A stretch of 64,000 nt of DNA. Origin: Agroathelia rolfsii. Its lineage: Eukaryota > Basidiomycota > Agaricomycetes > Amylocorticiales > Amylocorticiaceae. Every line of letters begins with the position of its first letter. Position 1 is the stretch's first letter. Below are positions 1 to 13,363 of this stretch, one piece after another. Below the pieces are notes generated by a model. That model saw nothing but the letters and a program-made list of their open reading frames with translations, was not told the origin of the DNA and searched no databases. The translations under genes and the position numbers were made by a program. The stretch is from NCBI GenBank assembly GCA_018343915.1, contig JABRWF010000002.1:3038001-3102000 (forward strand), read 5' to 3'.

Positions 1-3000
1 GTTTCAAACGCTTCCAGATCTGTCAAGAGATCACTACCAGCTGATGCAAATCGCATACGGGCTCTGTTATTTCCCTGTCAATTTGTAAAATTATTGCATG
101 AATATGATCGTCCTCACTTGTTTGCCTCGTCACGTTTATCCATTGGATTCAAAAACAGAGGTTTTGAAGAGAGAATACTTGTTATCGTAACGATTGGATT
201 CAGACAGGAGAACATAGCACCCAAGATTAACATCTGAAGTCGATTAAGACTACAAAAAAACCATAAAAGTTTATCCCCTTTGTTAGACTTACTTTGGCCA
301 GGCGAAGATCGACGGGTAGTAATGCCTTGGAAGAAGTAGTCAATCATTGAAACATTTTATTTTAAGATTGAAAAAAAAAATTACTACATACTATATTCCT
401 GCCGAGAGCTGTCAATTCACCCTCATAATCAACTGCACCAAGATCTTCCAGAATAGACCAAGCTTTCTCCATAGCGCTGACTTTTGGAGGGCTGATCGCT
501 CGACTCAGGAAGTACTAGTAGTCACTCTCAGATCCTTTCGCACTATTCCTAAAAATGAAAATGGATAAATACCTGAACATCTTCACTCTCCCTTGACACC
601 TTTACTGCCAAAGAGATACTCTCAAGTGGAGCGCGAAGCATCTCTGGGATAGGGAACGCGCCGAACTTCGCCTCCTGGGTACGTGTATAGAGCTTGTAGC
701 ACGTCCCAGGTTGGTTACGCCCAGCACGTCCTCTTCGCTGCCGGCCCGCCGCACGGGTAGTAAACACTTCAGAGAGTCGTGAAAGTCCTGTGTCGGGATC
801 ATACCGTGTTTCTTTGACTCTGCCGGTATCGACGACACAGATGACATCGTCGATAGTAATAGATGTCTAGGAGCAAGAAGAGCTTCAGGAACCAGCTTGA
901 CAGATTGCTATGATGACACATTCATACATACCTCGGCGACATTTGTGGCCGCTATAATCTTCCACTTGCTAGTCCTCTTGAACACCTCGCGCTGTTCGTC
1001 ACTGGATAGATTCGCATGCAGTGGATATAATGCCACATTGCTACTCGAAGTGACGGAGCGTATCGCTTCTATACATTGGCGGATTTCTTGAACTCCAGAC
1101 AAGAATATGAGAATACCCCCCTTTTTATCGGAGGTTTCGGTGATATGTGCAACTACGGTAGCGAGTAACTGTGGAATTGTGAGATGAATAACGAGCTCGC
1201 ATGCAAATATCTATCAGCTTGCGTACCTGATAGTCTAGTCGATTCGTGTTCACGATTGCATGTAAATATCTTATGTGCTCCTCATCAAGACCATTTTTTT
1301 CATATTCTTCAAAGAACTTTTGGTTCTTTTCATTATCCTCTTTTCTCGTCATGCGAGCGTAGACCGGCTTGTAATTGATCTTAGATATGACGTCTTCGAG
1401 ATATCTATGGCACGAAGTTGAGTAAAATATAACAGATTCATGTGAGGATGTCCCAAACGTACAGATCCGTGACAGGATGAGAGAATCCGGGGATTGTCAG
1501 AAGAGGTGCTCGATCAAAATAGTCAATAAATGCTTGATGATTGATGGTCGCAGACATCAAGATTACTTTGAGCGTAGGTTGTACCTTCAAAAGTTCCCTC
1601 AACTCGAGTAATAGGAAATCCCCATCGATGGAACGCTCATGGACCTAATTTAAATCATTCAGCAGAGCGATCAAGGAGTCGATAGGTGAATATAACGAGC
1701 CTCGTCAACAATAACATGGGTTACATTGTTTAGCTTGTCTCCCGAGGTAATGCGACGCAATGCCACACCAGTAGTACAGAACAAAATCTTTGTCCTATGA
1801 GTCTGGTTACTCTCTCCTCTAATAGCATAGCCGACAGAGCCGTCATCCGTGCGCTCCGCAGACACTCGTGCTGAGACGGACATGGCCGACAACCGGCGTG
1901 GCTGGGTGACAAGTATGGATGCCGTTGAGCCTCGGCCGTTTGTGATCATGGAGTCTAGAATAAACTGTGGTACTAGAACCCTAGTTAGACGGTAAGGTAG
2001 ACTTCATCTGAAAGCAACTTGCTTTTCACATAAGCAATAAAATGTCGGAAGGCTATGATTAGCCGAAGAACTGGGCCAATGGTAACGGAATTGTCTAGAG
2101 TTAACCCTAACCCTCGACCATTTTGATGCTTATGTGAAAGTGAGCGCTTTTTGATGACGTCTACCTTATGTTTTTTCCAGTCAGTGCGAGAAAATACATA
2201 CACTGAGTCGTTTTTCCACATCCTTTGTCGCTCTTAAGTTAATGTCATCTAATGCATGTATCCAATAAAACATACCTGTTTCTCCGACTACAACCACAAC
2301 ACGACTACGATCCAACATCTCTAGGAAGTCTTTTCTAGCCTTGAATGCCGGAAGACGTTCTCTAGTTTTAAGAAGTTCCACATATTTACTTGAAGATCGA
2401 ACAGAATCGAAATCCACTTGGACCTGTGCATCGGTTCGATCGTCCTGTTTTGAGCGTATCCCCCTTGATTGGCCCCCCTCTCTCCTTTTGTTACCCGCCT
2501 TTGGCGCCGACGAATCTGCTGCACCGTCTCCAGATGCCAATTTCGCTTCAGACTTGGGTGGCATGAGATGCTGTAGCACGTGCACCATCTCGGGCGGGCC
2601 TTGAGACTGCACCACAGCCCACTCATCCTCCAACACGCGCATACATGCCATGAATAACCCTTCACCAGGCTCTATCAAAGTACCATCCTCGATTGCACGT
2701 AGGACTTTCCCCAGTAAGTGCAAACGAACATATGCCGGCACTGTCTTGGAGGTGATGAACATCGTAGGGCACCGTAACGAAGAATAACCCGCTTCACAAA
2801 GTACATGGAGCTCGATCGGGGCGGTGAACATGGGCATCACCAGCTCGGGTGGCTCCGCGTCAGAAACTGAGGACACGCCCATGGCGTCCACCTCGTCTTC
2901 CGTGACGGTGTAGTTAATTTCGGAATCTGGTGACTCTTCAGTAAAGATACCAGCAGTATCAAGGCCAAGGAGCTTTTTGCCCAATGCGCGAATGAGATGC

Positions 3001-4397
3001 TCCCAAGTGTCGACGAAGGTGGGATCTCGGGTGAGCTGTTTTACGGCGTGCGCAGGCCATCCGGCTTGCTTGATTGCCTTGTCTTCTGCCCATCGTTTTC
3101 TCAGGTCATCAGTGCCAGTGTGGGCAGAAGTGACGAAAGAGTTGGATGAGTTGTTCTGTGGCAGGAAGCGTTCGGGCAAATCCACCTCAGGCACGTTGAG
3201 AACCAGGAACTCGATTGCAGCTTCGAGCGGTGTGAGGTTTCCTAATAATGCAGAAGCAAGAGCTGAGTTTTCCGAAAGAAATGCTATAGCTTTTTTTTGC
3301 TGAGGCACGGTGAATCCGAGGAGACCAAGATCTGAGGTCACTTGAGACGTGGCTTTCTCATTCAAATCGTCGGAAGAAGGCTGGGTATCGTCTGCCTCTG
3401 GGTACATTGTAAATGCCTACTTCCCTTGGTTAGAATTATTGTCGCTGAGATATTATTGCCATGAGCGTGCCTTTTTGATCGACGCCTCGACCAGCTCGCG
3501 AAGATTCGTCGCCATTTTGACTTCAGGCGCATTCGCAAACTCTGGTGAGATATTCTGCTCCGGAGGTCGACGTCTGTCTTTATCGTCCGCCTGCGCTTCT
3601 TGTTTCTTCGCGTTAGCCTTGGCACGTTTCGCCTCGAGGGCTTTACGAGCTTCAAACGGATCGGATTCGTACATCCACTTTTTGTGCTCTGGTGTGTTTT
3701 CGCTGTGTTCTTTAGCTAACTGTTGCCAATACTCTCTTGGACCAGGAGGAAGAACCCGGTTGAGCTGTATCCCATTGCAAAACTAAAACGATATATATAT
3801 ATATATTTCTAAGCAAAATTCGATATTGATAATCGCCTGCTGGACTCACTCGGTAAAGTGCATATGTAGCACCCCATTGACGAGCCTCTGGTGCTGTCGG
3901 GCATACATATGAAGAGTCGGGCTCAAAGCGAACTGTCTCTCTGTTGCCAGATTTATCCACCTTGGAGAGGACAACGGAGAAGGAGAATCCCCCCTTGCAA
4001 GGTTTCTAGATATATGTCATTTTCTCCGTGAGATCTTTTTGCAGGCACAACACTTGCTCAAGATAAACAAGTAATCACAGTATCGACGTTTGCTTTGGAC
4101 CATCCATTCTTTTGACATCTAGTTTAGAATATGAATATTAGATCTGTTAAAATGCTTGTTTCACTTGAATAGAATTGATGGCCAATAGCTCGAAAATGAT
4201 GGCGATCCTGATGCATTGCAGTTAAAATACTACCTTTCGTTCAACAATGACAGCGGATATTTGGATCCAGGAGGAAATAATGGAGGCGGTTTCGATGGTC
4301 CTGCTTCATCGGCCGGAGGTGTATTGTTGGCCTTTTTATTGGCTTTCGAAGAGTTTCCTGCATTGCCGCTGGAGACGATGCCTTTTTTGGGTGGCAT
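1..4397 (-). CDS. DEAH-box ATP-dependent RNA helicase (DHX29/DHX57/YLR419W type), 3' end missing
   Basis: Large multi-exon gene read leftwards and cut by the window edge. It starts at 4397 with MPPKKG, followed by a low-complexity Lys/Pro head. An early exon gives LLNERCQKNGWSKANVDT, a charged region follows, then a UBA-like helical stretch around 3400-3180. The helicase core is in order: GETGCGKTTQ (Walker A, split over 2276 and the tiny exon 2222-2202), TQPRR, DEVHER (motif II, split by an intron at 1700-1645), MSATI, then the C-terminal helicase domain with ATNVAE, SITIDDV and QRRGRAGR, and the start of the HA2 region (ALLPVDLRLAK, MDKRDEA). DEVH instead of DEAH is usual in the DHX29/DHX57 branch. 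These proteins act on structured RNA in translation or RNA turnover; the exact role here is inferred. The remaining HA2/OB part lies beyond position 1. Intron 2201-1973 carries an inserted repeat element. Confidence 0.93.
1645..1700 (-). other. GC-AG intron splitting the DEVH box of the helicase
   Basis: The upstream exon ends with codons for VIVDE at 1701 and the next exon begins VHERSIDGDF at 1644. Joining them at the codon boundary leaves a 56-nt intron that begins GCTCGT and ends TTAG. No GT donor nearby keeps the frame: the only GT, four bases downstream, runs into a stop. Confidence 0.8.
1993..2168. mobile_element. MITE-like element with about 50-bp inverted repeats, flanked by TA
   Basis: The left arm (from 1993) and the reverse complement of the right arm (ending 2168) both begin TAAGGTAGAC and both contain TTTCACATAAGCA followed by AAAATG. 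The arms pair over about 50 nt with a few mismatches. Taking TA as the duplicated target (1993-1994 and 2167-2168) leaves a 172-bp element with no coding capacity, like a Tc1/mariner-derived MITE. It lies entirely inside intron 2201-1973 of the helicase. Removing the element and one TA gives a 55-nt intron, the usual size in this window. The interior carries two telomere-like AACCCT hexamers at 2103-2114. Confidence 0.82.
2202..2222 (-). other. 21-nt microexon encoding the Walker A core of the helicase
   Basis: Between introns 2275-2223 (53 nt, GTATGT...AAAG) and 2201-1973 (GTATGT...TCTAG) lies a 21-nt exon. With the flanking G and TA it reads GCGKTTQ then LPQF. Without it the helicase has no P-loop lysine. 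Confidence 0.88.
3791..3806. repeat. (AT)8 microsatellite in a helicase intron
   Basis: Eight AT units within the intron that follows the exon ending GATYALYR. Confidence 0.9.
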
Positions 4398-5215
4398 TTG
4401 TCTGAGAGAACTTTGCTTGGGAAGAGATACAACTTGCTAGTGAGCTTGAGTTGCGTTTGGCGGTCCGATGGCATAGCACCCGATCGCCGGATCAAGGATA
4501 CTTCCAGGACTGCTTGCCTTCGATGTAATATGCATACTAGCGAAAACCTAACTGCAGGAGGTAGTATGTAGCTTACTGTACTTGTTATCGATAGCTTTGA
4601 GTTTGTACATGTGATACACTTATCTACAGGAGGGTAAACTGATTTGGCTAATACACTCAATGACTGCCTTTCATATAAATAAATAAATAAATAAAAACGC
4701 GACGGTTAGCGAGCTTTTCCTCATAGCCATAGCCAGCCAGTGAGGAAACCTTGAACATTATACGAGTGCTAGGCTAGGTAGTAATTCGATTATAGCAATC
4801 ATTCCAATTTTGCTGTCATCCGCATCACCACTAAACCGTATACCATTCAAGAGCTCCATAAACGCAAGAAATGTACTAGTCCTGCAAAACAGATACTCCA
4901 TGCGGGGTCCCATGCCCCCATTCGAGCGCGACTTCGCGGCCATCCCGAGTCTTCCAACGATTCCAACTGGCTGCTGTCTGGCAGTTCCAAGTCATCATTG
5001 TCATCATCATCACACCGGCTACTGCACTTTCCCGGTTCAGCTTATCCCATTACACAAGATTGCTATTTACTGCATCTGGCTCTCGCTACTACTTATTCAG
5101 TGTCTCTGACTTGCTTCGAGTCCCCCACCCCGTTCCCAAACCACGACCACTACGACACACTCGCCAGCTGCTTCTAATTTTTTTTTTTTTTACTAGACTT
5201 GCGCTATACTGAAAC
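4398..5215. promoter_or_regulatory. Divergent intergenic region between helicase and thiolase
   Basis: No gene seen. It must hold both promoters. It contains AAAT repeats at about 4675-4697, a CAT-rich stretch near 4990-5015 and a run of 12 T just upstream of the thiolase start. Pyrimidine-rich DNA before the start codon is common in fungal promoters. No clear TATA box was recognised. Confidence 0.5.
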
Positions 5216-6943
<1,728 letters not shown>

Positions 6944-7296
6944 AGGGTGCACTGTACTATGTATGTGTTATGACGACGAATGAGAGCTACCGATGCCGGG
7001 GCGTGTGTGTGGTGTGCCAGAAATATACGAGATAATAAAAGAAATGGCAAAGAAAATAGCCAAATTAAGGCGGTCTAAGAATATAAGAGGACAACGGGCA
7101 TAATTTGCCCTTAGTTTCCGTCACGACCGATCCACCCTTACTCGGTGTCTCTCTTCCTCCCCTTCCACCACTACCACCACCCCCTCCATATTCCCTTTCT
7201 CTCTTCGTATTACTCTTGCCAACCCCCAGTCTTTCCTTACCCATTCTTTTGCATTTCACTGTCTGGTGATCCCAGTCAGAAAACCCGTGGCGCACC
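6944..7296. promoter_or_regulatory. Intergenic: thiolase 3' flank and lyase promoter
   Basis: No gene. A strongly CT-rich tract at about 7140-7265 leads to the next start codon, as in many fungal promoters. An AATAAA-like signal (GATAATAAAAG, near 7031) may serve thiolase 3'-end formation. Confidence 0.5.
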
Positions 7297-9818
7297 ATGG
7301 CCTCCCACGCGCGCTACGACTCGATCAATAATAATTCGAACGCACAGTCTCCTTACGGCTCTGGGGACCCATACTACAATGAATCATCTGGCTACATCAC
7401 CCCCCACCCTGCCCCCAAGAAGGGCAAGAACAACTGGATTCGATTCGGTCTCCCCCTTCTCATCATAGCCATCGTCGCCGCCGTCCTTGGTGGTGTCCTC
7501 GGCAGCCGCAAGTCTTCCAACAAGAACGCAGCAGCGAGCGGTAGCGGTAGCAGCTCTGGCAGTGCTGCCCAGGCGAGTGCCGCTGCATCCGCGCAGAAGG
7601 CGATTGGCATATTCGCTACGGCTACCAACAGCTATTACATGGTACCTATTTACCCTTCCACCGTGAGTATCATTTTTTCTGTGTTATTGTCCGTTTCTCT
7701 TGAGCGGCTAATATTTAATCCTATGCACTAGACTAATACTGCTGCATTCATCAAACCCACTTTCGTTGACACGACCGACTCGAGCATCGCTTGGCCCACT
7801 GAGACCTTCAGCCCTTCGAGCCCTGCCCCGACTACGGTCCGCCCAGATCGTCCTCGTATCATCGCACCATCCTACAAGTGGCAGGCACTCCCCACACTCA
7901 TTCAGAACAATGCCTACTTCAAGTACTGGAACGATACTATCTTTGGTAACGCCACCGTCTACAAGGCTGCCCAGCCCGTCCAATACTACATGGATGGTGG
8001 TAACGGTATTCTTGATATCGCGCGCCAGATCAAGGAGCGCACAAAAGCCTTTGGCTACGCCTACCGCATGACCAACAACACCGAGTGGGTCGATCGCTGC
8101 TGGGAGGAACTCCAGAACGCAGCTGGCAACGGCACAAACAGCTTCGGTCCCAACGATGTCACGCGCTGGAACCCGACCCACTTCCTCGACACGGCCGAAC
8201 TCACGGCTGCGTTTGCGGTTGCGTACGATTGGATGTATGATGCCTGGACATCTGACCAGCTTGAGTCGATCCGATGGACGATGATCCAGTATGGTCTCTT
8301 GCCCGCTCAGACGGCGCTCGTCGGCCCCGACCCTGATTATTACGGTTGGTGGACGAAGAACACGACCGGTAACTGGAACTGCGTGTGTAACAGCGGTATC
8401 ACGCTCGGCTCGCTCGCTATTCTCAACGACGACACGACCGGTATCGCGCAGGAGCTCATCCCGCTCGCGATCGCCAATGCGACGGACAACTGTGTCTTTG
8501 GACCGACGTCGGACGGCACCTGGTCCGAGACGGCTGACTACTGGTATTTTGGCTCGACGGGCCACGCTGAGATGTCATCGACGCTTATCTCGGCTACGGG
8601 CAAGGACTGGGGCATGCTGACCACGAATCCGAATATGTACCTTTCTGGTATCTACCACATGCATGCGCATGGCCCGACCTCGCTCTTCAACAACGGTGAC
8701 ACTGGACCCAACAAGTTCACGGCGACAGCCAACTGCCTCTTGTTCTACGCTACGGCGTACAACCACCCTGAGATGGCGCTCTTCCAGCGTGATCAGTTCG
8801 ATGCGCCGTCAGACCCGTGGAGCATGTTCTGGTACGACCCAAGCGTGAACGGCGCCTTCTGGGACGATATGCCACTTGATCACTACTTTGACAACGAGGT
8901 GACGCAATGGGCCGCGATGCGTAGCAGCTGGACGGATGGTGACGCGCTCTACGTCGGCATCAAGGCCGGCATGAACCAGGGACGCCAGACGCACAATGAC
9001 CTCGACGCGGGTGACTTTGTGCTCGACGCTTTGGGAACACGTTGGGCTGGCGAGCTCGGTGACGGTAACTATAATGCGCCGTACTACTTCAGCAACGACT
9101 CGCAGGACAGTTATCGGTGGTACTATTATCGCAAAATGACTGAGGGTCAGAACACGATCTTGGTCAACGCCTCGAACCAGAACGTGTTGGCTCGCCCTTC
9201 GGTCACGTATGCGTCGTCGAACGACACACAGGGATCGAGCACGGTATATAATGTGCAGAGTAACTCGACGGCGTACTTTGTTGCCAACTTGACGAGTGCC
9301 TACTTTGACACGTGGGTTTTCGCATAGTTTTGAAGTTTTTTTTTTTTTGGTTGATCATTTAAAGCTTATTATTCTCTCTTCCGCCCTGCAGTGAATCGTT
9401 CTGGCGCGGGATCCGTACTCTCAATTCTCGTAAGCAAGTGCTCCTCCAGGACGAGATTACGGCATCGGGCAGCATCCAGTGGCGCATGCACACTAATGCG
9501 ACGGTGGCACTCAACTCGGACACAAAAGTGACGCTCACGCTTGATGGCGAGACGATGATCGTAGAGCTGCTGAACGCGCCGTCGGGCGTCAAGTTTGGTA
9601 CCGCTGAGCCTGTGCGATTGGCGACGGACCCTACCCCACCTGAGCCCGATCAGCCCAACCCCGGTGTGACGGTGCTGACGATTGATGGAATGGATTCGGG
9701 CACGTACACGCTGCAGGTGCTGTTCAGTCCACAGTGGCCGGGCATGTCGTCGAGCAATTATGTGACGCCACCGTCGGTTGCACTGAACTCGTGGACCTTG
9801 ACGAGTCACAACAACTAA
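7297..9818 (+). CDS. Membrane-anchored heparinase II/III-like polysaccharide lyase
   Basis: Three exons (7297-7662, 7732-9311, 9392-9818) join to 790 residues. A short polar N-terminus is followed by one hydrophobic segment (FGLPLLIIAIVAAVLGGVLG, about residues 50-70) and an Ala/Ser-rich linker, the layout of a type II membrane or secreted protein. The body resembles the alpha/alpha-toroid of chondroitin AC/alginate lyases. It is followed by a heparinase II/III beta-sandwich with the conserved block QTHNDLDAGDFVLDALG, which contains the usual catalytic-region His. Many N-x-S/T sites suggest glycosylation of the outer part. The substrate is unknown: such enzymes cut uronic-acid polysaccharides, so an acidic cell-wall or environmental glycan is a reasonable guess. 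Codon use in this gene is more GC-rich than in its neighbours. Confidence 0.85.
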
Positions 9819-10626
9819 GGAGAGTTTGTGGTTAAGGTGTTTGCACACATATGCATGCACGGATTTTTGTTTTGTTTTGTTTTGAGAATGATGACGCAGA
9901 GGGCTGCCTACTCAGTGTATGATGCTGGACTTGAGGAAGGGGATTGCATGCAGGCCAGGTAGTTAATTACGGATGCTTGTAGTGTACCTCTGAGTCCTTG
10001 ATTATATTTCTTTTCTTTTCTTTTTTTCTTGCGCTTTTCTTGTCAATAACGATGTTCAAGGGACGTTATAATTTTGTTCTTGCTTTATATTGCTAATACA
10101 GCCATTCTATTGGAATTCTTTTTCTTTTTTTTTCATTCTGATTGGTTGCGTTGTGAATGAAAAGTGGTAATCAGTTCCCACGATGTGTGTTGCCAGCCGC
10201 TAAAATGGGCCTAGGCCTATCAATGGTGCTAGTAGACCCTACTAGTATTCGTACCAACTACTCCTCCCTTTCCCTCCTCACCCAGCCCGTTCTTTTGTCA
10301 ATAATAATACAGCCTGTGGCTGTAGATAGTATAGTAGACCTATTAGCCGGTATGTCGCTTCTGCTCTGTGGAGTCTATTGTGGACATGTTTTGTTGACGA
10401 TTGGAATCCTGACCTGTGCTTTGTGTCCCTTTGCTCCTAATTATCATCACCACACTCTCTCTCTTTACTACGGCGACGACAACAACTATTGTCCATTACT
10501 ACCCCCTCCCCCTCCCTACCGACCACACTCCTTTTCCCTTCCTCTGTCTTTTTCTCTTGACGTCCATCATCTCGCTTTGGTCTTGCCCTACTTCAACGGA
10601 CCACAACGACAACTAGACCGCGCGCC
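9819..10626. promoter_or_regulatory. Intergenic between lyase and Ser-rich membrane protein
   Basis: No supported gene. T-rich 3' flank up to about 10140, then pyrimidine-rich promoter DNA (10260-10620) with CT runs. An open frame of about 157 codons here is low complexity and has no recognisable domain. Confidence 0.5.
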
Positions 10627-11212
10627 ATGAAGCTCACAAGCACCTCGACTACAGCCAAGAGGCTGACCCTTACATTCCTTTTCACCGTCACCCTCGCCCT
10701 TGCACTCGCCAATTCTGCAGATGCCAAAGGCCATGCACACCTCCCCGACGCTATCCAGCGCCGCCACGATCACCTCGCTAGTGACATGAAGCGCATGATC
10801 AAGAAGCGCGCACCAAGCCCTCAGCTGGGGAACATTGACATTATTGGTGATAGTGGCAACAGCAACGGCAACAATGGCGGCTCCTCGGGTACGACGACAA
10901 CCGCAGCTGCGGCTGGCGGAGGCAACACGGAAACGTTGGCAACTTCGGCTGCTGTCGCTGTCACTACCTCCTCGACCAGCACGGCGACTACGGCAGCGAC
11001 AACTTCCTCTTCCTCGTCATCCTCTAGCACCAAGGCTGCGACCACTGCGTCGACGCAAACCACGAGTAGCTCTTCTTCCTCCAGCTCGTCGTCTGTGAGT
11101 GTGCCTATTTTTTTTTTCCCTTTCCCTTCTTCTCGCCCCTTGATGATCGCATCATTGATTTTATTGTTATTATTATATCTAGTCGTCTTCATCCTCGTCC
11201 AGCAGTAGCAGT

Positions 11213-11247
<35 letters not shown>

Positions 11248-12154
11248 CAGTGCTACTTCGACGTCTTCGTCAAGCTCCTCGAGCACCCACACTTCTTCCA
11301 GCTCCTCCAGCTCTTCTTCGTCCTCTAGCACCAATTCTACCCCAACACAGACCATCAATGATGCATCAACCCCAACAGCGACGCAGGAAAACAACAGCGC
11401 GATAATCACCTCTGCAGGCGTCACCATGTCCCTTACGACCAACAAAGCTGGCGCGACGGTGTTTATGACACTCACGAGTAGCGCCTCAGCTGCAACCCCC
11501 ACGGCGACTACAGCCGCCACTGAGGCGGGCAAGATCACACGCACGGCACTCACGGTGCTCATCGCCATTGCGGCCAGCGTTGGTGGCGTCTTCATCCTCT
11601 TCACTATCATTCGCAAGTGGAAGTTCAAGCCTTCGGCTGAATTCGAGGACCGGATGCAACCAATCGATTGGCAGCCGACGCTAGACGATGAAAAGGGCGG
11701 GTCTGGCCTCCCCGGACACCACCGCACCGGCTCCACCACGTCCTCGTTCCACTCGTCTGGACATACGGATGTGGACCACAGCGGTAACTTTGCCGGGCAC
11801 GGTATAGCTGGCTATGGTGCTAGTGGCCATGGCGGCATGAGCGTGGGTGGCCCATCTTCGGCTGACGGACACATGGGCGCGATGGACCCCATCCCGGACC
11901 ACGATTTCACGGCGGGCACTGGGGGCTATAATGTTGGGGGTGGCGTGCCCGTGGGCGGGTACGCCGACCTGGCTCGTTTGCCGACTCCCCAGCCGATGAT
12001 GCACCCCCAACACGGGCAGCAGCCGATGATGGACGAGTCGCTCGAGCGTGATCCGAGCTTGACGCGCGGGAATATGCAGTATGATCCGTTTACCATCCCG
12101 CCGCACCATGGCGCAAGCACTGCTGCGTATGATTACAATCATGCCGGGTATTGA
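10627..12154 (+). CDS. Ser/Thr-rich single-pass plasma-membrane protein
   Basis: Two exons (10627-11094, 11183-12154) give 479 residues. The order is: signal peptide (hydrophobic core LTFLFTVTLALALA), a basic segment with a KKR site, a long Ser/Thr-rich stalk with poly-Ser, one transmembrane helix (ALTVLIAIAASVGGVFILFTII) followed by basic IRKWKFK, then a Gly/His/Pro-rich cytoplasmic tail of about 170 residues. This layout matches fungal cell-wall stress sensors (Wsc/Mid2-like) and related mucin-type proteins. I see no WSC Cys-rich head, so a sensor role is only a possibility. The stalk would be heavily O-mannosylated. Its single intron lies inside the poly-Ser region. Confidence 0.8.
11201..11250. 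repeat. AGC/AGT triplet repeat encoding poly-Ser
   Basis: About 17 consecutive AGC or AGT triplets just inside exon 2 of the Ser-rich membrane protein. All code for serine in the gene's frame. A pure AGC core sits between 11214 and 11243, so length variation between strains is likely. Confidence 0.9.
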
Positions 12155-13363
12155 TTGATATCGGATTCGGTACCGTCCAGCTAGCTAGCTTACCCGTTCG
12201 TCTATCATTTGCTCCTCTCCTGCCCCCCCCCCAACCCCCTCCCGTTCGTGTCTAGTCTCTCTTCCTCTCTCGTCCGTCCGTCTATCCAAATTTCCTTTTC
12301 TTTCTTGCATTTTTTTCTGTTCTTTCCGTGTGAATGTGTTGTATGGATGATCTTGGTTGCCTTGCAGGTGCTGCAGTGTACGTGGAATGCGATATGATGG
12401 GAGGAAGGGGCATGATGGGTAGGCAGATATCAATTAGTTTATTTTTTTTCATCATGTTACCCCTACCATACCCACTGTTAACATTGACTTTTTTTTCCCT
12501 CTTGTTCATTTCGGAAAAGATATGAAATGCTCGTCTTTTTCCCCGCCTATTCTTGCTCCTGACACTACTACCGCTTGGTAGCCTCAATGATCGATAATCA
12601 CACACACACACACACACATTTACATGAAAAGAGAAAAGAAATCTTACTCTATATTCCCATTTTATTATCCTGTCCTTTGCTTGTGTCTTTGTTCTTTTGC
12701 CTTCTTGAATTTTCTTATCTTTTTCCCACGAACATACATTTGATTCAAGAAAAGTTGATTCGTAGCCTCTCAGTCTTTGGACAGGTAACAATGACAATCG
12801 ACCTGGTTCCTTATTTTTTTTTTTCTTTTTTTTTTTTTTTCTTTTCGTCGCATTCTTCTCTTTGCTCTGACTTTTTCTCTTGTCTGATATCTTTTCCCCT
12901 CCTCTCCTCCTGGACCATTCTGTCTGTCTCTCTCCCCTTGGTTATGCACTGTCATGGCGTCCTCTCTTTTACATAAATACCCCTACCTTGAAAATATTTA
13001 AGCCTTATACTTGCACTTCAATTCCCTTATATCCCCTCTTCCTCCTCTCCCTCTAACATACATAGTATCTCCGACGATGCGTTTGTGCATGTGTAAAAAA
13101 AAAAAACCAAGGGCTAAATGTTTATGGGTACTGGTAACACTAGTCTACATATAGCATATCGTCACGGCTGTTCTTGTGAATATATTTGCTTGCTACAATC
13201 GCATCCAAGAGCGATAATATGACATGACGCTATCAAGTGACTTTTATTATCATATGCAAATCCATTGCATTCAACCATAAGTTCCGTTAGCCCTAGGAAA
13301 AACAAATATACAGGAAGCAATAATGATAACAGCGAACATCCTTGAAACCAAAGGCTTAAGCGC
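12155..13363. other. Convergent intergenic region, 1.2 kb, low complexity
   Basis: No gene supported. It holds the 3' flanks of the two converging genes, with C- and T-rich runs, a (CA)10 tract at 12599-12618 and nearly pure T at 12811-12845. Confidence 0.6.
12599..12618. repeat. (CA)10 microsatellite
   Basis: Ten uninterrupted CA units in non-coding DNA. Confidence 0.92.

Noticed and set aside
1985..2221. 78-codon frame over the inverted-repeat element as a transposase remnant
   Set aside because: It reads through the inverted repeats and the flanking exon; no transposase motif such as DDE/DDD.
7708..8565. 285-codon open frame on the minus strand opposite the lyase
   Set aside because: Arg/Val-rich antisense shadow of a GC-rich coding exon with no family resemblance; the plus-strand frame is a clear lyase.
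10157..10630. 157-codon plus-strand frame before the Ser-rich protein
   Set aside because: Lies in pyrimidine-rich promoter DNA, no domain, ends at the next gene's start.
11179..11739. Leu/Glu-rich minus-strand frame
   Set aside because: It is the complement of the poly-Ser repeat; not a real protein.
12282..12976. Lys-rich minus-strand and Phe/Ser-rich plus-strand frames
   Set aside because: Products of T-, C- and CA-rich low-complexity DNA between convergent genes.
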